64,000 nt of DNA from Capnocytophaga sp. oral taxon 338 str. F0234 (GTDB lineage: Bacteria > Bacteroidota > Bacteroidia > Flavobacteriales > Flavobacteriaceae). The stretch covers positions 1,214,285-1,278,284 of the forward strand of contig NZ_GL872413.1 of the NCBI RefSeq assembly GCF_000192225.1. The letters run 5' to 3'. Below the pieces are notes generated by a model. It saw only the letters and a program-made list of their open reading frames with translations. It searched no databases and had not been told where the DNA came from. This document shows, piece after piece, positions 1 to 9,515 of the stretch. How positions within the stretch are numbered: position 1 is the first letter of the stretch; each line of letters opens with the position of its first letter. A program made the position numbers and the translations under genes.

Positions 1-986
1 CTGTGGTATATTCCTATTACAAATATCTTATTTCTTATATAGAAATGCCTAAGGAATTAAGAGGATATGATTTGTTAGACGATAAAGAGGTAAGGCAAGC
101 AGGAAAAATAATTATGCCTATTCCTCAAAGTGAAATATATGCTTATACTGATTTGTTCTTTGACCAAAATGATAATCTGTTAGTGTATTACAAATATGAT
201 GCAGAAGATGCCAATGCGCCCGTGGATTGTATATTGAAATATGATAAAGAGGGAAACCTTTCGGATACCTTATATTTGGAAAATAATCAGAAAGAGAAGA
301 GAAACATCGCACTTAAAGAGGGCTATTTGATAGATTTTGTAGAAAAATCCTATTCTTCTTTTATGATAGATGGCAAGAAGGATTTTCTCCCTATGAAAGA
401 ACTAAAAGGGGAAGCTCAACTCTCAGAAAAAGATATAGAAGCCTATTTATTTGATGATCCTACCGACTTGATAACTATTATACACATATATGGTGAAGAG
501 AACCAAATTGTTATTATCAAAAAAGAAAATGAATTGTATTATTCCAAAATAAAAGTTTTTTTCTCTTCAAAAGATATAGATTTTTCTTTTCCAGCTCATT
601 TTTATTTGTTTACTACTTTCAAAAATCCTACTCCTGAAATAGGAGAAGCCCCAAAAGAGCGCCATATAAAACCTGTGTATTATTTGAAAAAACAAACCTA
701 TAATTCTGGACTTCAGTTACTTGGAGAAAGAGAATCTTTTAAAGAAGAAGAATATCGAGGCAATGTATATTTCAAGTTGCTCTTGAATGAACAGCAGCTA
801 CACCTAAAGACTTTCTATTATCAAAATCTTTTTCCTTTTGGCCATACCGATGATATTCGCTATTATCAGAATCAGAATGAAACACTGGAAATATACAATG
901 ATATACGATTATATACTAACAGACACTTATCCTATGCTTTGCTCGGCACAGAATACAAATATTACCTAATAAAAAACAAATCTTGA
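1..986 (+). CDS. Hypothetical protein, C-terminal part (cut by window edge)
   Basis: The reading frame is already open at the left edge, so the first in-frame GTG (position 3) is probably internal and the true start lies outside the window. The 327 visible residues form a soluble domain rich in Tyr, Lys and Glu; I recognise no family. It is clearly a paralog of residues about 145-409 of the gene at 1937: LKYDKEGNLSDTLYLE matches LSKYDTQGNRIDTLKIE, FMIDGKKDFLPMKEL matches WAIDGNKSFQSMEQL, and both finish in an IKNK tail. By analogy the missing N-terminus is probably a block of membrane helices; the first dozen visible residues (YSYYKYLISYIE) could be the end of one. The next gene starts a few bases after the stop, so the two are probably co-transcribed. 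Function unknown. Confidence 0.75.
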   Translation, partial: VVYSYYKYLISYIEMPKELRGYDLLDDKEVRQAGKIIMPIPQSEIYAYTDLFFDQNDNLLVYYKYDAEDANAPVDCILKYDKEGNLSDTLYLENNQKEKRNIALKEGYLIDFVEKSYSSFMIDGKKDFLPMKELKGEAQLSEKDIEAYLFDDPTDLITIIHIYGEENQIVIIKKENELYYSKIKVFFSSKDIDFSFPAHFYLFTTFKNPTPEIGEAPKERHIKPVYYLKKQTYNSGLQLLGERESFKEEEYRGNVYFKLLLNEQQLHLKTFYYQNLFPFGHTDDIRYYQNQNETLEIYNDIRLYTNRHLSYALLGTEYKYYLIKNKS

Positions 987-991
987 AGATT

Positions 992-1246
992 ATGAAAGAA
1001 TATACGAAAAATAAAAAGGGATTCCCTATATTGGCTTGGCTTCCGATAGTAATTTTTATTGTTTTAGCAAAGATAAAATATTCATCAGATATTAATATTG
1101 ATGTACCTATTAAGCTTTTTATCTATATTTCAGTAGGGATGATTGCTTGGCTTGTCTCACTTGCTAATGTGCTCTCTTATGTCAAGCGCTATCATTGGTT
1201 GGTTATTCTATTATATAGTCTTGTTTTTGTGTATTATACAGTATAA
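992..1246 (+). CDS. Small hypothetical membrane protein
   Basis: A protein of 84 residues with about three hydrophobic segments (near residues 10-25, 35-55 and 65-82) and a short Lys-rich N-terminus. I prefer the ATG at 992 to the TTG at 983, because the TTG overlaps the previous stop codon and ATG is the usual start. It follows the preceding gene by 5 bp and is probably in the same transcript. I recognise no family. It sits in an array of membrane proteins of unknown function (992-3166), so a shared role is likely but cannot be named. Confidence 0.6.
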   Translation: MKEYTKNKKGFPILAWLPIVIFIVLAKIKYSSDINIDVPIKLFIYISVGMIAWLVSLANVLSYVKRYHWLVILLYSLVFVYYTV

Positions 1247-1288
1247 ATGTTTAAAATATAACCGTTTTACTAATTAAAAATTAATTAA

Positions 1289-1537
1289 ATGAAGAAAAAA
1301 CCGAATATAAAAATAGGAATTATTATAAACATAGCACTTACTGTGTTATCTATTGTTTATATGTTTATATATTATATAGAAAGAAATGGTTTCGAATTTA
1401 ATTATAATAGTTTGGAATTTTTCATTTATCTTTTTCTGTTCTATATATTCCCTTTTATCCTTGGGGTCAATCTATTATTCTTTCTATTTTATAGTTTCTT
1501 CTATAAATGGGCGAGAATAGGATTGGTTATTACGTAA
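1289..1537 (+). CDS. Small membrane protein, shortened tandem paralog
   Basis: A protein of 82 residues with three hydrophobic segments. It is a tandem paralog of the next gene: both begin MKKKP then an I-rich helix, and both carry the block FFLFYSFFY followed by K/R-W-A. The partner at 1592 continues for about 19 more residues after GLWIT, whereas this one stops at GLVIT with a TAA, so it has lost the last helix or the partner has gained one. The same FxxFY-type block also appears in the membrane half of the gene at 1937. No known family is recognised. It may be a degrading copy; the frame after the stop is not convincingly alignable to the partner. Confidence 0.6.
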   Translation: MKKKPNIKIGIIINIALTVLSIVYMFIYYIERNGFEFNYNSLEFFIYLFLFYIFPFILGVNLLFFLFYSFFYKWARIGLVIT

Positions 1538-1591
1538 TTAATGGCTGCTTTATTTTATTTATAGGATAAGATTTTATACTCTCATTAGTTT

Positions 1592-1888
1592 ATGAAAAAG
1601 AAACCAAGTATCTCAGTAGGCATCATTATAAGTTTGATTCTCTTACTTATCAATTTCTATTACGCTATAATGGCACATATTACCGATTTGGATTATCTTG
1701 ATTTTAGTAATTTCAGAGTTTCGATGATGTATTTCTATATGAATCTTATAGCAGTTCCTTTATTTATAGCTTTATTATTCTTTTTATTTTATAGTTTTTT
1801 CTACAGATGGGCAAAGAAAGGACTTTGGATAACAAGTATTTTACTTGCAATGTCTATAATATGGTTTCGGCTATATATCTCTATGTGA
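1592..1888 (+). CDS. Small membrane protein, tandem paralog
   Basis: A protein of 98 residues with about three to four hydrophobic segments (residues 9-27, 45-68, 76-96). It is the longer copy of the gene at 1289, sharing the MKKKP start and the FFLFYSFFY(K/R)WA block before the last helix. The gap to the upstream copy is 54 bp and to the downstream gene 48 bp, with no obvious terminator, so the array is probably one transcript. It resembles the N-terminal membrane half of the protein at 1937 without the soluble domain. No function can be assigned. Confidence 0.65.
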   Translation: MKKKPSISVGIIISLILLLINFYYAIMAHITDLDYLDFSNFRVSMMYFYMNLIAVPLFIALLFFLFYSFFYRWAKKGLWITSILLAMSIIWFRLYISM

Positions 1889-1936
1889 ATATATCAATAA
1901 GTATATAATTCATCTCTTAAAAATAATTTTACACTT

Positions 1937-3166
1937 ATGGAAAATAAAAAACCACACTTTGGAAGGGTATTTGTTGTTAGTTTCTTATTATATATTCTAT
2001 ATTTTGGGATTATAGATACTATAGATACTTCTATAGATAACAAACTATTTTTTCTGCTTATAAGTCCTGCTTTCTTAGTATTAGGAATTTTGACTTACTA
2101 TGCATTTTATTATGATATAGCAAAATATATGTTATTTTTCTTTATCATAATTGCTATGCTATATCTTTCTATAACACTTACCTTAGTGGTTGGAGTTCTT
2201 ATCTATTTTTCTTTCTTTTACAAATCAGAAAAAGTAAGGAAAATAGCCAAAATAGGACTTTTTATTTCAGGATTTTTTGCCATTCCATTAATAGCAAGTT
2301 TCTTTGGTTATAATTCTCTTTATAACTATATAGCAAAAACATTTTCGAATATGACACTTCCTTCTAAATATGAAAAATATGTAGCACTTAGTGGAAATAC
2401 CGTTTCTTATGAAGGAAATACGATGAAGATGCTTCCTGAAGGAGAAAACAAATTAATAGAATTTGCTTTTGTCAATCAGAAAAATGAACTTATTATAAGT
2501 GATGATGAACCTTTAGGTTATTTATCCAAATATGATACGCAAGGAAACAGAATTGATACATTGAAAATAGAAAAAGTAGATGGAATAGATAATCTTTTTG
2601 ATGGATTTTATGGAGATTATCTTATGGATTTCAAAGGAAAACGTTATTGCTCTTGGGCAATAGATGGTAATAAGTCTTTTCAGTCTATGGAACAGCTTTC
2701 TGATTATGAAAAAGAGAATATCATTGATGATGATAAGATGTTAAAAGGAAAAAGAATGGACTTATTCTCTTACAAAGATGAAAATATTCCTAAAGAAGAG
2801 AGCCAAAGACGTGAGAAAATTATTCCTCAATATTTCAAAGTGGAAAGTTCAGGAAGTAATACCAGTTCAGGAATTGGAGGCGGATCAATCTCTTATCGTA
2901 CCACTTGGGAAGAAGGTATTCTTTTCCTTTCTATTGAGGTAAATGGAAAAACCTTTCATCTGAAAAAAGGAATGACTATGTTCGATGAAGAAAACCTATT
3001 AAAGAGCAGCACAATTTATCGTACAATCTCAGGAGGAACCTTAGAACAATACGAAAACTATCAAGTATACACCCATCCTAAGTGGAATTATGCGTTGTTT
3101 GCTTATAAAAATTACAGATTCTCTAATGTTTACAGATTATTTATCATTAAAAACAAAAAAGGATAG
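1937..3166 (+). CDS. Hypothetical protein: membrane N-half plus soluble C-domain
   Basis: A protein of 409 residues. The first ~135 residues hold about four hydrophobic helices, including VLIYFSFFYKSEKVRKIAKIG, a relative of the FFLFYSFFYKWA block in the two small genes upstream. Residues about 145-409 form a soluble domain with the same landmarks as the truncated gene at the left edge (SKYDTQGNRIDTLKIE; AIDGNKSFQSMEQL; an IIKNKKG tail). There is a Gly/Ser-rich stretch near residues 303-318. The soluble part probably lies outside the cytoplasmic membrane or at its surface, but topology cannot be fixed by eye. mnmE starts 23 bp after the stop. Function unknown; repeated paralogs in a row are typical of fast-evolving accessory loci. 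Confidence 0.75.
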   Translation: MENKKPHFGRVFVVSFLLYILYFGIIDTIDTSIDNKLFFLLISPAFLVLGILTYYAFYYDIAKYMLFFFIIIAMLYLSITLTLVVGVLIYFSFFYKSEKVRKIAKIGLFISGFFAIPLIASFFGYNSLYNYIAKTFSNMTLPSKYEKYVALSGNTVSYEGNTMKMLPEGENKLIEFAFVNQKNELIISDDEPLGYLSKYDTQGNRIDTLKIEKVDGIDNLFDGFYGDYLMDFKGKRYCSWAIDGNKSFQSMEQLSDYEKENIIDDDKMLKGKRMDLFSYKDENIPKEESQRREKIIPQYFKVESSGSNTSSGIGGGSISYRTTWEEGILFLSIEVNGKTFHLKKGMTMFDEENLLKSSTIYRTISGGTLEQYENYQVYTHPKWNYALFAYKNYRFSNVYRLFIIKNKKG

Positions 3167-3189
3167 CTGTAAAAAAGAATATTTTATCT

Positions 3190-4617
3190 ATGAATCACGA
3201 AAAAATACCTTATACTAACGATACTATTGTTGCTTTAGCTACTGCTACAGGGGTAGGAGCTATTGCTATTATTCGCTTGTCTGGAAAAGAAGCTATTGCA
3301 CTTGCGGACAAAGTATTTAAAACACTAAGTGGGAAAACCTTATCCGAGGCACCTTCTCATACCGTCCATTTGGGAACGATCAAAAACGAAAACCAAGTAA
3401 TAGATGAGTGTTTGGCAACGATTTTCAAGGGAAAGAAATCCTACACAGGCGAACCTGTGGTGGAGTTTTCCTGCCACGGGAGTCCTTATATCATTCAAGA
3501 AGTGATCAAATTGTGTTTGACAAATGGGGCAAGACTTGCTCAGGCAGGGGAATTTACCAAGCGTGCTTTCCTCAATAGAAAATTAGCCCTCAACCAAGCC
3601 GAAGCAGTAGCCGACCTGATTGCATCAGATAGCAAGGCTTCTCATCAAGTAGCCTTGCAGCAGATGCGTGGTGGTTTTACTTCCAAGATAGAAGGACTTA
3701 GACAAGAATTGCTTAACTTTGCCTCGCTGATAGAATTGGAATTAGATTTTTCAGAGGAAGATGTAGCCTTTGCCGATAGAGAGCAGTTGGAACAACTTTT
3801 GCAAAGAATAAGAACAATTCTGCAAAGACTTGTGCAATCTTTCTCCGCAGGCAATGCGATCAAGAATGGGATACCTGTTGCTATTGTAGGCAAACCCAAT
3901 GCAGGCAAGTCAACCTTGCTTAATACACTGCTGAACGAGGAACGTGCTATTGTATCTGATATAGCAGGGACGACCCGCGATACGATAGAAGAAACTCTTC
4001 ATATAGATGGAATTACCTTTCGCTTTATTGATACCGCAGGCATTCGTGATACCCAAGATAAAATAGAAGCTATAGGAGTAGAAAAAGCAAAAGAGAAAAT
4101 AAAAAAGGCACAAATAGTACTTTATTTGTATAACGAAAAAGAGAATACCACCGATGAAGTAGTCCAATTTGTACAAGAGAATTACCGAAAAGGATTAAAA
4201 ATATTGCTCTTACATAACAAAACAGATAGTGAATATATAGGGTTGTCTGATTTTGATGAAGAAATAGAAGAAAAACTAAACTCCAAGGAACGGAAATATG
4301 GTTATGGTCAGCTAAGAATATCGGCTAAAGAAAAAATCAATATAGAGGCACTCAAAGAGATCCTTTCTTCCTATGCCAAAGAACTCACCACAACAGAAAG
4401 TGCTACCATTATTACTAATATTCGTCATTTGGAAGCGCTTCAGCAAACTCTTGTAGCTCTTGATAGGGTAGAGGAAGGACTTGCTACACAGCTCTCAGGA
4501 GATTTGTTGGCTATAGATATACGTGAGATGCTCTATCACTTAGGCAGTATCACAGGAGCGGTAAGCAATGATGAGGTGTTAGGGAATATATTTTCACGAT
4601 TCTGTATTGGAAAATGA
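3190..4617 (+). CDS. mnmE: tRNA modification GTPase MnmE
   Basis: MnmE works with MnmG to add the carboxymethylaminomethyl group to U34 of tRNAs that read split codon boxes. The 475-residue length is typical. The N-terminal formyl-THF-binding domain begins PYTNDTIVALATATGVGAIA. The embedded G domain shows the P-loop GKPNAGKST (about residue 234), switch motif DIAGTTRDT, DTAGIRDT and the base-recognition NKTD. The protein ends in the conserved CIGK, whose Cys is required for modification. The start MNHEKIPY gives the normal N-terminus. It lies 23 bp behind the unknown membrane gene but is functionally unrelated; mnmG is not in the window. Confidence 0.97.
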   Translation: MNHEKIPYTNDTIVALATATGVGAIAIIRLSGKEAIALADKVFKTLSGKTLSEAPSHTVHLGTIKNENQVIDECLATIFKGKKSYTGEPVVEFSCHGSPYIIQEVIKLCLTNGARLAQAGEFTKRAFLNRKLALNQAEAVADLIASDSKASHQVALQQMRGGFTSKIEGLRQELLNFASLIELELDFSEEDVAFADREQLEQLLQRIRTILQRLVQSFSAGNAIKNGIPVAIVGKPNAGKSTLLNTLLNEERAIVSDIAGTTRDTIEETLHIDGITFRFIDTAGIRDTQDKIEAIGVEKAKEKIKKAQIVLYLYNEKENTTDEVVQFVQENYRKGLKILLLHNKTDSEYIGLSDFDEEIEEKLNSKERKYGYGQLRISAKEKINIEALKEILSSYAKELTTTESATIITNIRHLEALQQTLVALDRVEEGLATQLSGDLLAIDIREMLYHLGSITGAVSNDEVLGNIFSRFCIGK

Positions 4618-4685
4618 AATGTAATTAAGGAAAGGATAATAGATTATGAAAATTTTGTAAAGACCTATAATTCTCTATATAAGAA

Positions 4686-5294
4686 ATGAAAGATACTTAT
4701 AGAACTATTATAAAACCTGTTACCGATATTATCTATAAGGATAAGAGCAGTAAGTTTATAGGTTATTTGTACCCTGTTACTACCGAAAAGGAGGTAAAAA
4801 AGTACTTGGAGGCGGTTAAGAAAGAACACTTTTCAGCACGGCACTGGTGCTATGCCTATCAGTTGGGCAAAGAGCACTTTACCTATAGAGCGAATGACGA
4901 TGGAGAACCCAGTGGTACAGCAGGGCTACCTATCTACAGGCAGATACAGTCCTTTGAGCTGACCAATGTACTACTGATCATAGTGCGCTACTTTGGTGGG
5001 ATCAAGTTGGGGGTAAGTGGCCTTATTACTGCCTACAAAACCACTGCTCAGCTCACTCTTCAAGAGGCTGAAATAGAGGAACGCACCATTGACCTTACCT
5101 ACCAAATTGTCTTTGATTACAAGGATATGAATAAGGTGATGAAAATCATCAAGGATAGGAATCTCACCATTGTTTCACAGACTATGGAGATGAACTGTAC
5201 GCTCCTTGTAGAGGTACGTAAGGCTGAAGCCAGCTATGTAGAACAGCTTTTTGAGCAGCTTTATGAAGTTACTATTGAAAAATTAGAAGATTAG
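4686..5294 (+). CDS. YigZ/IMPACT family protein
   Basis: A protein of 202 residues of the YigZ/UPF0029 (IMPACT) family. The N-terminal Impact domain shows [10 protein letters not shown], the [10 protein letters not shown] stretch around residues 76-85 and the signature [12 protein letters not shown] near residue 103. The C-terminal ~65 residues form the ferredoxin-like DUF1949-type domain. Bacterial members are linked to nucleotide or RNA binding and ribosome-related stress, but the biochemical role is not settled. aroC starts 4 bp after the stop, so the two are almost certainly co-transcribed, which is probably positional and not functional. Confidence 0.9.
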   Translation: MKDTYRTIIKPVTDIIYKDKSSKFIGYLYPVTTEKEVKKYLEAVKKEHFSARHWCYAYQLGKEHFTYRANDDGEPSGTAGLPIYRQIQSFELTNVLLIIVRYFGGIKLGVSGLITAYKTTAQLTLQEAEIEERTIDLTYQIVFDYKDMNKVMKIIKDRNLTIVSQTMEMNCTLLVEVRKAEASYVEQLFEQLYEVTIEKLED

Positions 5295-5298
5295 GACT

Positions 5299-6372
5299 AT
5301 GGCAGGAAATACATTTGGACATTTGTTTAGACTCACTACCTTTGGTGAATCACACGGATCCGCTATAGGAGGAGTGATTGATGGTTGCCCTACGGGAATC
5401 GCATTGGACTTTGAGCAAATACAGAGAGAGCTTGATAGGCGTCGGCCTGGGCAGTCGGCTATCGTAACCCAACGTAAGGAAGCTGATAAGGTACAGTTTC
5501 TTTCGGGTATCTTTGAGGGAAAGACCACAGGGGTACCTATTGGGTTTATCATAGCCAATACCCAACAACATTCCCAAGACTATGATCATTTGAAGGACTT
5601 ATATCGTCCCTCTCACGCGGATTATGTGTATGAACAGAAATACGGCTTGCGCGACCATCGTGGAGGCGGACGTAGTTCTGCACGGGAAACAGCCGTTCGC
5701 GTAGTGGCAGGAGCTATCGCCAAGCAGTTCCTGAAAGGCATAAAAATTACAGCCTATGTATCAGCCGTAGGGGAGCTATCATTACCTGAAGAGGATTATA
5801 GTCAGCTTGATTTTTCTCAAATAGAAAAGAATCCTGTACGCTGTCCAGACCCTGTATTAGCAGCGCAAATGGAGGCTTATATCAGGGAGGTACGCAAGGA
5901 CGGAGATACAGTTGGAGGTATTGTTTCTTGTGTAATACAAGGCGTGCCTGTAGGATTGGGCGAACCCGTTTTTGACCGCTTACATGGTGAGTTGGGTAAG
6001 GCCATGCTTTCTATCAATGCCGTAAAAGGTTTTGACTACGGAGGGGGATTCGCTTCTACTAGAAAAAGAGGAAGCCAAAACAACGATATATTCCTACCTG
6101 ATGGCACGACTCGTACCAACTACTCAGGGGGCATACAAGGGGGCATTTCCAATGGAATGGATATCTATTTCCGTGTAGCCTTCAAGCCGGTGGCAACGCT
6201 TATGCAGGAGCAAGAGACGATCAATAGGGCAGGGGAGGTGGTGCAGTTCCAAGGAAAAGGCAGACATGACCCCTGTGTAGTACCTCGTGCGGTACCCATC
6301 GTAGAGGCGATGTCTGCCTTGGTGCTTGCTGATTATCTTTTGATACACAATGCCTATAAGGAGCTTGCTTGA
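5299..6372 (+). CDS. aroC: Chorismate synthase
   Basis: AroC makes chorismate from 5-enolpyruvylshikimate-3-phosphate, the last common step of aromatic amino acid synthesis, using reduced FMN. At 357 residues it is full length. Signature motifs are visible: [18 protein letters not shown] at the N-terminus, the [16 protein letters not shown] motif near residue 115, and the C-terminal block [18 protein letters not shown]. The last 19 bp overlap the 3' end of uvrB on the other strand (6354-6372), so there is no intergenic terminator here. The start is fixed by the close spacing to the YigZ-family gene and by MAGNTFG. Confidence 0.97.
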   Translation: MAGNTFGHLFRLTTFGESHGSAIGGVIDGCPTGIALDFEQIQRELDRRRPGQSAIVTQRKEADKVQFLSGIFEGKTTGVPIGFIIANTQQHSQDYDHLKDLYRPSHADYVYEQKYGLRDHRGGGRSSARETAVRVVAGAIAKQFLKGIKITAYVSAVGELSLPEEDYSQLDFSQIEKNPVRCPDPVLAAQMEAYIREVRKDGDTVGGIVSCVIQGVPVGLGEPVFDRLHGELGKAMLSINAVKGFDYGGGFASTRKRGSQNNDIFLPDGTTRTNYSGGIQGGISNGMDIYFRVAFKPVATLMQEQETINRAGEVVQFQGKGRHDPCVVPRAVPIVEAMSALVLADYLLIHNAYKELA

Positions 6373-8357
6373 AGCTTTTCCTGAAGTTCCTTGAGTAGGT
6401 CTCGATAGTGCGCCGCTTGAATGAAGTCCAATTCTTTGGAAGCTGCTTCCATCAGCTTGCGAGTTTGCTGTATTTCCTTTTCGAGTTCCTCACGACTCAT
6501 TGGCTTGGTAGAGGTAGTTTCTTTCTTTTTTGGTGTATTCTCGTAGTGAAATTCCGTAATAGGGCTTTTGCTGAGTGCGTTTTCAATCCTTTTATGGAGT
6601 GGTTGGGGGGTGATGCCGTGGGTAAGGTTATAGTTCATTTGTTTTTCCCTTCGGTAGGCGGTTTCCTCAATGGTCACACGCATACTATCGGTGATTTTGT
6701 CGGCATACATAATGGCACGCCCATTAATATTACGTGCAGCACGTCCTACGGTCTGGGTCATCGAACGAGCCGAACGCAAGAAGCCTTCCTTATCAGCATC
6801 CAAGATAGCTACCAAGGATACTTCTGGGAGGTCTAATCCTTCCCTGAGCAGGTTCACTCCTATAAGTACGTCAAAAAGCCCTTTTCTAAGGTCTTGCATA
6901 ATCTCAATACGCTCCAGCGTATCCACATCACTATGCACATAGCGGCAACGTACCTCCATCTTGGTTAGGTACTTAGTCAGCTCCTCGGCCATGCGTTTGG
7001 TTAGGGTGGTGACTAATACGCGCTGATCTTCCTCTACACACTTCTGTATCTCTTCCAAAAGATCGTCTATCTGGTTTTTGCTGGGGCGTACCTCTATCTT
7101 AGGGTCTAACAAGCCAGTAGGACGAATGACTTGTTCCACATATATCCCTCCGCTCTTCTGTAATTCATAATCTGTGGGGGTTGCACTCACATAGATTACC
7201 TGATTTTGCAAGGCTTCGAACTCCTCAAACTTGAGTGGACGGTTGTCCATGGCCGCGGGAAGTCGGAATCCATATTCTACAAGGTTTTCTTTTCTACTCC
7301 TATCGCCTCCATACATCGCACGTACTTGTGGTATGGTGGCGTGGCTCTCATCAATGACCATAAGAAAATCCTTTGGAAAATAGTCTATTAAGCAGAACGG
7401 GCGACTTCCAGGAGGGCGCCTGTCCAAGTAGCGGGAATAATTCTCTATGCCAGAGCAATAACCTAATTCACGTATCATCTCCAGATCAAAATTAGTACGT
7501 TCCTCCAGCCGCTTTGCTTCTAAGGTTTTCCCTGCCGATTGGAAAAACTCAATTTGCTTGACCAAATCGTCCTGAATATCCTTGATAGCTGCTTGTAACA
7601 CATCGGGAGAAGTTACAAACATATTGGCTGGATAGATGTTGATTTTCTCCAACCGTTCTATGGTCTTATTCGTCTCACGGTCAAAGGTCTCTATTAGTTC
7701 GATTTCATTGCCGAAGAAATGCACCCTAAGAGGTGTTTCGCTATAACCGGGAAAGACATCAATCACATCGCCCTTTACCCTGAAATTACCATGTAGGAAG
7801 TCGGCTGTAGTACGTGCATAGAGGCTCTGTACGAGTTGGTGCATAAACTTGGTACGTGTAAGAGTCTGTCCCTCCCCTATAGAGATAACATTCTTCTGGA
7901 ACTCCAAGGGATTCCCAATGCCATACAGGCAGGACACGGAGGCTACTACCAGCACATCCCTTCGCCCTGAGAGTAGGGCAGAGGTGGTACTCAGGCGCAT
8001 ACGCTCAATATCCTCATTGATGGACAAGTCTTTTTCTATATACACTCCCGTAACGGGTATATATGCTTCTGGCTGATAGTAATCATAATAAGAGACGAAG
8101 TATTCTACTGCATTGTTAGGGAAGAAAGCCTTAAACTCATTATAGAGCTGAGCGGCAAGGGTCTTATTATGTGCCAAGACCAAGGTAGGCACCTGTACTT
8201 GCTCCACTACATTGGCGATGGTAAAGGTTTTCCCAGAGCCAGTAACCCCTAAGAGTGTTTGATATTTCTCTTGATCATTGATGCCACTGACCAAAGAAGC
8301 AATTGCACCGGGCTGGTCGCCCATAGGCTTAAAATCGGATATTAATTGGAATTTCAT
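6354..8357 (-). CDS. uvrB: Excinuclease ABC subunit B
   Basis: UvrB is the damage-verifying helicase-like subunit of nucleotide excision repair; it receives DNA from UvrA and recruits UvrC. The 667 residues carry the Walker A motif GVTGSGKT (37-44), the beta-hairpin sequence [12 protein letters not shown] used to probe damage, DESH motif II, the helicase motif VSATP, the RAARN motif VI region and a C-terminal UVR motif (about residues 625-660) that contacts UvrC. Its start codon overlaps the stop of the GDP-fucose synthase gene (ATGA), so it is translated from the same transcript. The 3' end overlaps convergent aroC by 19 bp. uvrC lies at 43730. Confidence 0.98.
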   Translation of the reverse strand: MKFQLISDFKPMGDQPGAIASLVSGINDQEKYQTLLGVTGSGKTFTIANVVEQVQVPTLVLAHNKTLAAQLYNEFKAFFPNNAVEYFVSYYDYYQPEAYIPVTGVYIEKDLSINEDIERMRLSTTSALLSGRRDVLVVASVSCLYGIGNPLEFQKNVISIGEGQTLTRTKFMHQLVQSLYARTTADFLHGNFRVKGDVIDVFPGYSETPLRVHFFGNEIELIETFDRETNKTIERLEKINIYPANMFVTSPDVLQAAIKDIQDDLVKQIEFFQSAGKTLEAKRLEERTNFDLEMIRELGYCSGIENYSRYLDRRPPGSRPFCLIDYFPKDFLMVIDESHATIPQVRAMYGGDRSRKENLVEYGFRLPAAMDNRPLKFEEFEALQNQVIYVSATPTDYELQKSGGIYVEQVIRPTGLLDPKIEVRPSKNQIDDLLEEIQKCVEEDQRVLVTTLTKRMAEELTKYLTKMEVRCRYVHSDVDTLERIEIMQDLRKGLFDVLIGVNLLREGLDLPEVSLVAILDADKEGFLRSARSMTQTVGRAARNINGRAIMYADKITDSMRVTIEETAYRREKQMNYNLTHGITPQPLHKRIENALSKSPITEFHYENTPKKKETTSTKPMSREELEKEIQQTRKLMEAASKELDFIQAAHYRDLLKELQEKLQASSL

Positions 8358-9427
8358 TTCAGGTAATGTTCATACATCATCTTAACGCCCTTTTCTAAGG
8401 AAATAGTATGTTTCCACCCCAAGTTGTTTAGTTTAGTAGGGTCAGTGAGTTTCTTCATGGTACCATCGGGTTTGGAATTATCAAAAGCTATCACACCTTT
8501 GTAACCGATTGTTTCACGAATGAGATCAGAAAGTGCTTTAACACTTAGATCGGATCCAGTACCTATATTGATATGTGTGTTGCGTACCTCTTTGCTATCG
8601 GCTGCATAAGTATCCTTGAAGTTGATGTGTTCCATGATAAAGACACAAGCATCTGCCATATCCTCACTCCATAGAAATTCTCTAAGTGGTGTACCTGTAC
8701 CCCAAAGTATCACCTTATCTCTTAGTATTCCATATTTGGAAAGAATATCAATGATATCTTCTTTCTTGCTTTCTCCGGTGATATATCCTTCAATAGGACG
8801 TTTGTTAAGATCTTTTTTGATAGCCTGCCAATCGTCCTCCAAAAGAGCTTTAGCTAAATGAATTTTGCGAATCATAGCGGGGAGTACATGAGAACGTTCC
8901 AAATCAAAATTATCATTAGGTCCGTAGAGATTAGTAGGCATCACTGAAATAAAATTGGTACCATATTGTAGGTTATAACTTTCACACATCTTGATACCCG
9001 CAATTTTGGCAATAGCATAAGGCTCATTGGTATATTCCAGTGGAGAGGTGAGTAAGCAGTTTTCAGACATAGGCTGGGGAGCCTCTTTAGGGTAAATGCA
9101 TGTGCTACCTAAGAAAAGAAGTTTTTTCACCTCATTCTCATAAGCGGCATGAATTACATTATTCTGAATCATTAAGTTCTCGTAGATAAAATCGGCACGA
9201 TAAGTATTATTAGCCATGATACCTCCTACTTTAGCAGCTGCTAAGAACACATATTCAGGCTTTTCCTTATCAAAGAAAGCATTGACTGCTTCTGTGTTAC
9301 GTAGGTCTAATTCAGTATGAGTACGACCTATAAGGTGCGTATACCCCTTGTTTTTAAGGTTTTTCCAAATAGCAGATCCCACCAAGCCTCGGTGTCCTGC
9401 TACATAGATTTTTGCATTTTTGTTCAT
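8354..9427 (-). CDS. fcl: GDP-L-fucose synthase
   Basis: An extended SDR enzyme (357 residues) that converts GDP-4-keto-6-deoxymannose to GDP-L-fucose by 3,5-epimerisation and NADPH-dependent reduction. Visible features are the nucleotide-binding GHRGLVGSAI at residues 12-21, the GSTCIYP block with the catalytic Ser/Cys region, the catalytic YAIAKIAG (YxxxK) and LYGPNDNFDL. GDP-fucose goes into surface glycans. The partner gene for GDP-mannose 4,6-dehydratase (gmd), often adjacent, is not in the window. The 3' end overlaps the uvrB start by 4 bp. An 88-bp gap separates it from the upstream phosphatase gene. Confidence 0.95.
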   Translation of the reverse strand: MNKNAKIYVAGHRGLVGSAIWKNLKNKGYTHLIGRTHTELDLRNTEAVNAFFDKEKPEYVFLAAAKVGGIMANNTYRADFIYENLMIQNNVIHAAYENEVKKLLFLGSTCIYPKEAPQPMSENCLLTSPLEYTNEPYAIAKIAGIKMCESYNLQYGTNFISVMPTNLYGPNDNFDLERSHVLPAMIRKIHLAKALLEDDWQAIKKDLNKRPIEGYITGESKKEDIIDILSKYGILRDKVILWGTGTPLREFLWSEDMADACVFIMEHINFKDTYAADSKEVRNTHINIGTGSDLSVKALSDLIRETIGYKGVIAFDNSKPDGTMKKLTDPTKLNNLGWKHTISLEKGVKMMYEHYLK

Positions 9428-9515
9428 AATAGAGATAATTAAAAAATCAATTTAGAATAACAAAGAAAGTATCCCAAATTGATTTTCATAATTGTTAGTT
9501 ATAATTTATAAATGG

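Noticed and set aside
6408-6836. 142-codon plus-strand ORF inside uvrB
   Set aside because: It is a shadow of a strongly supported uvrB frame and has no recognisable motif.
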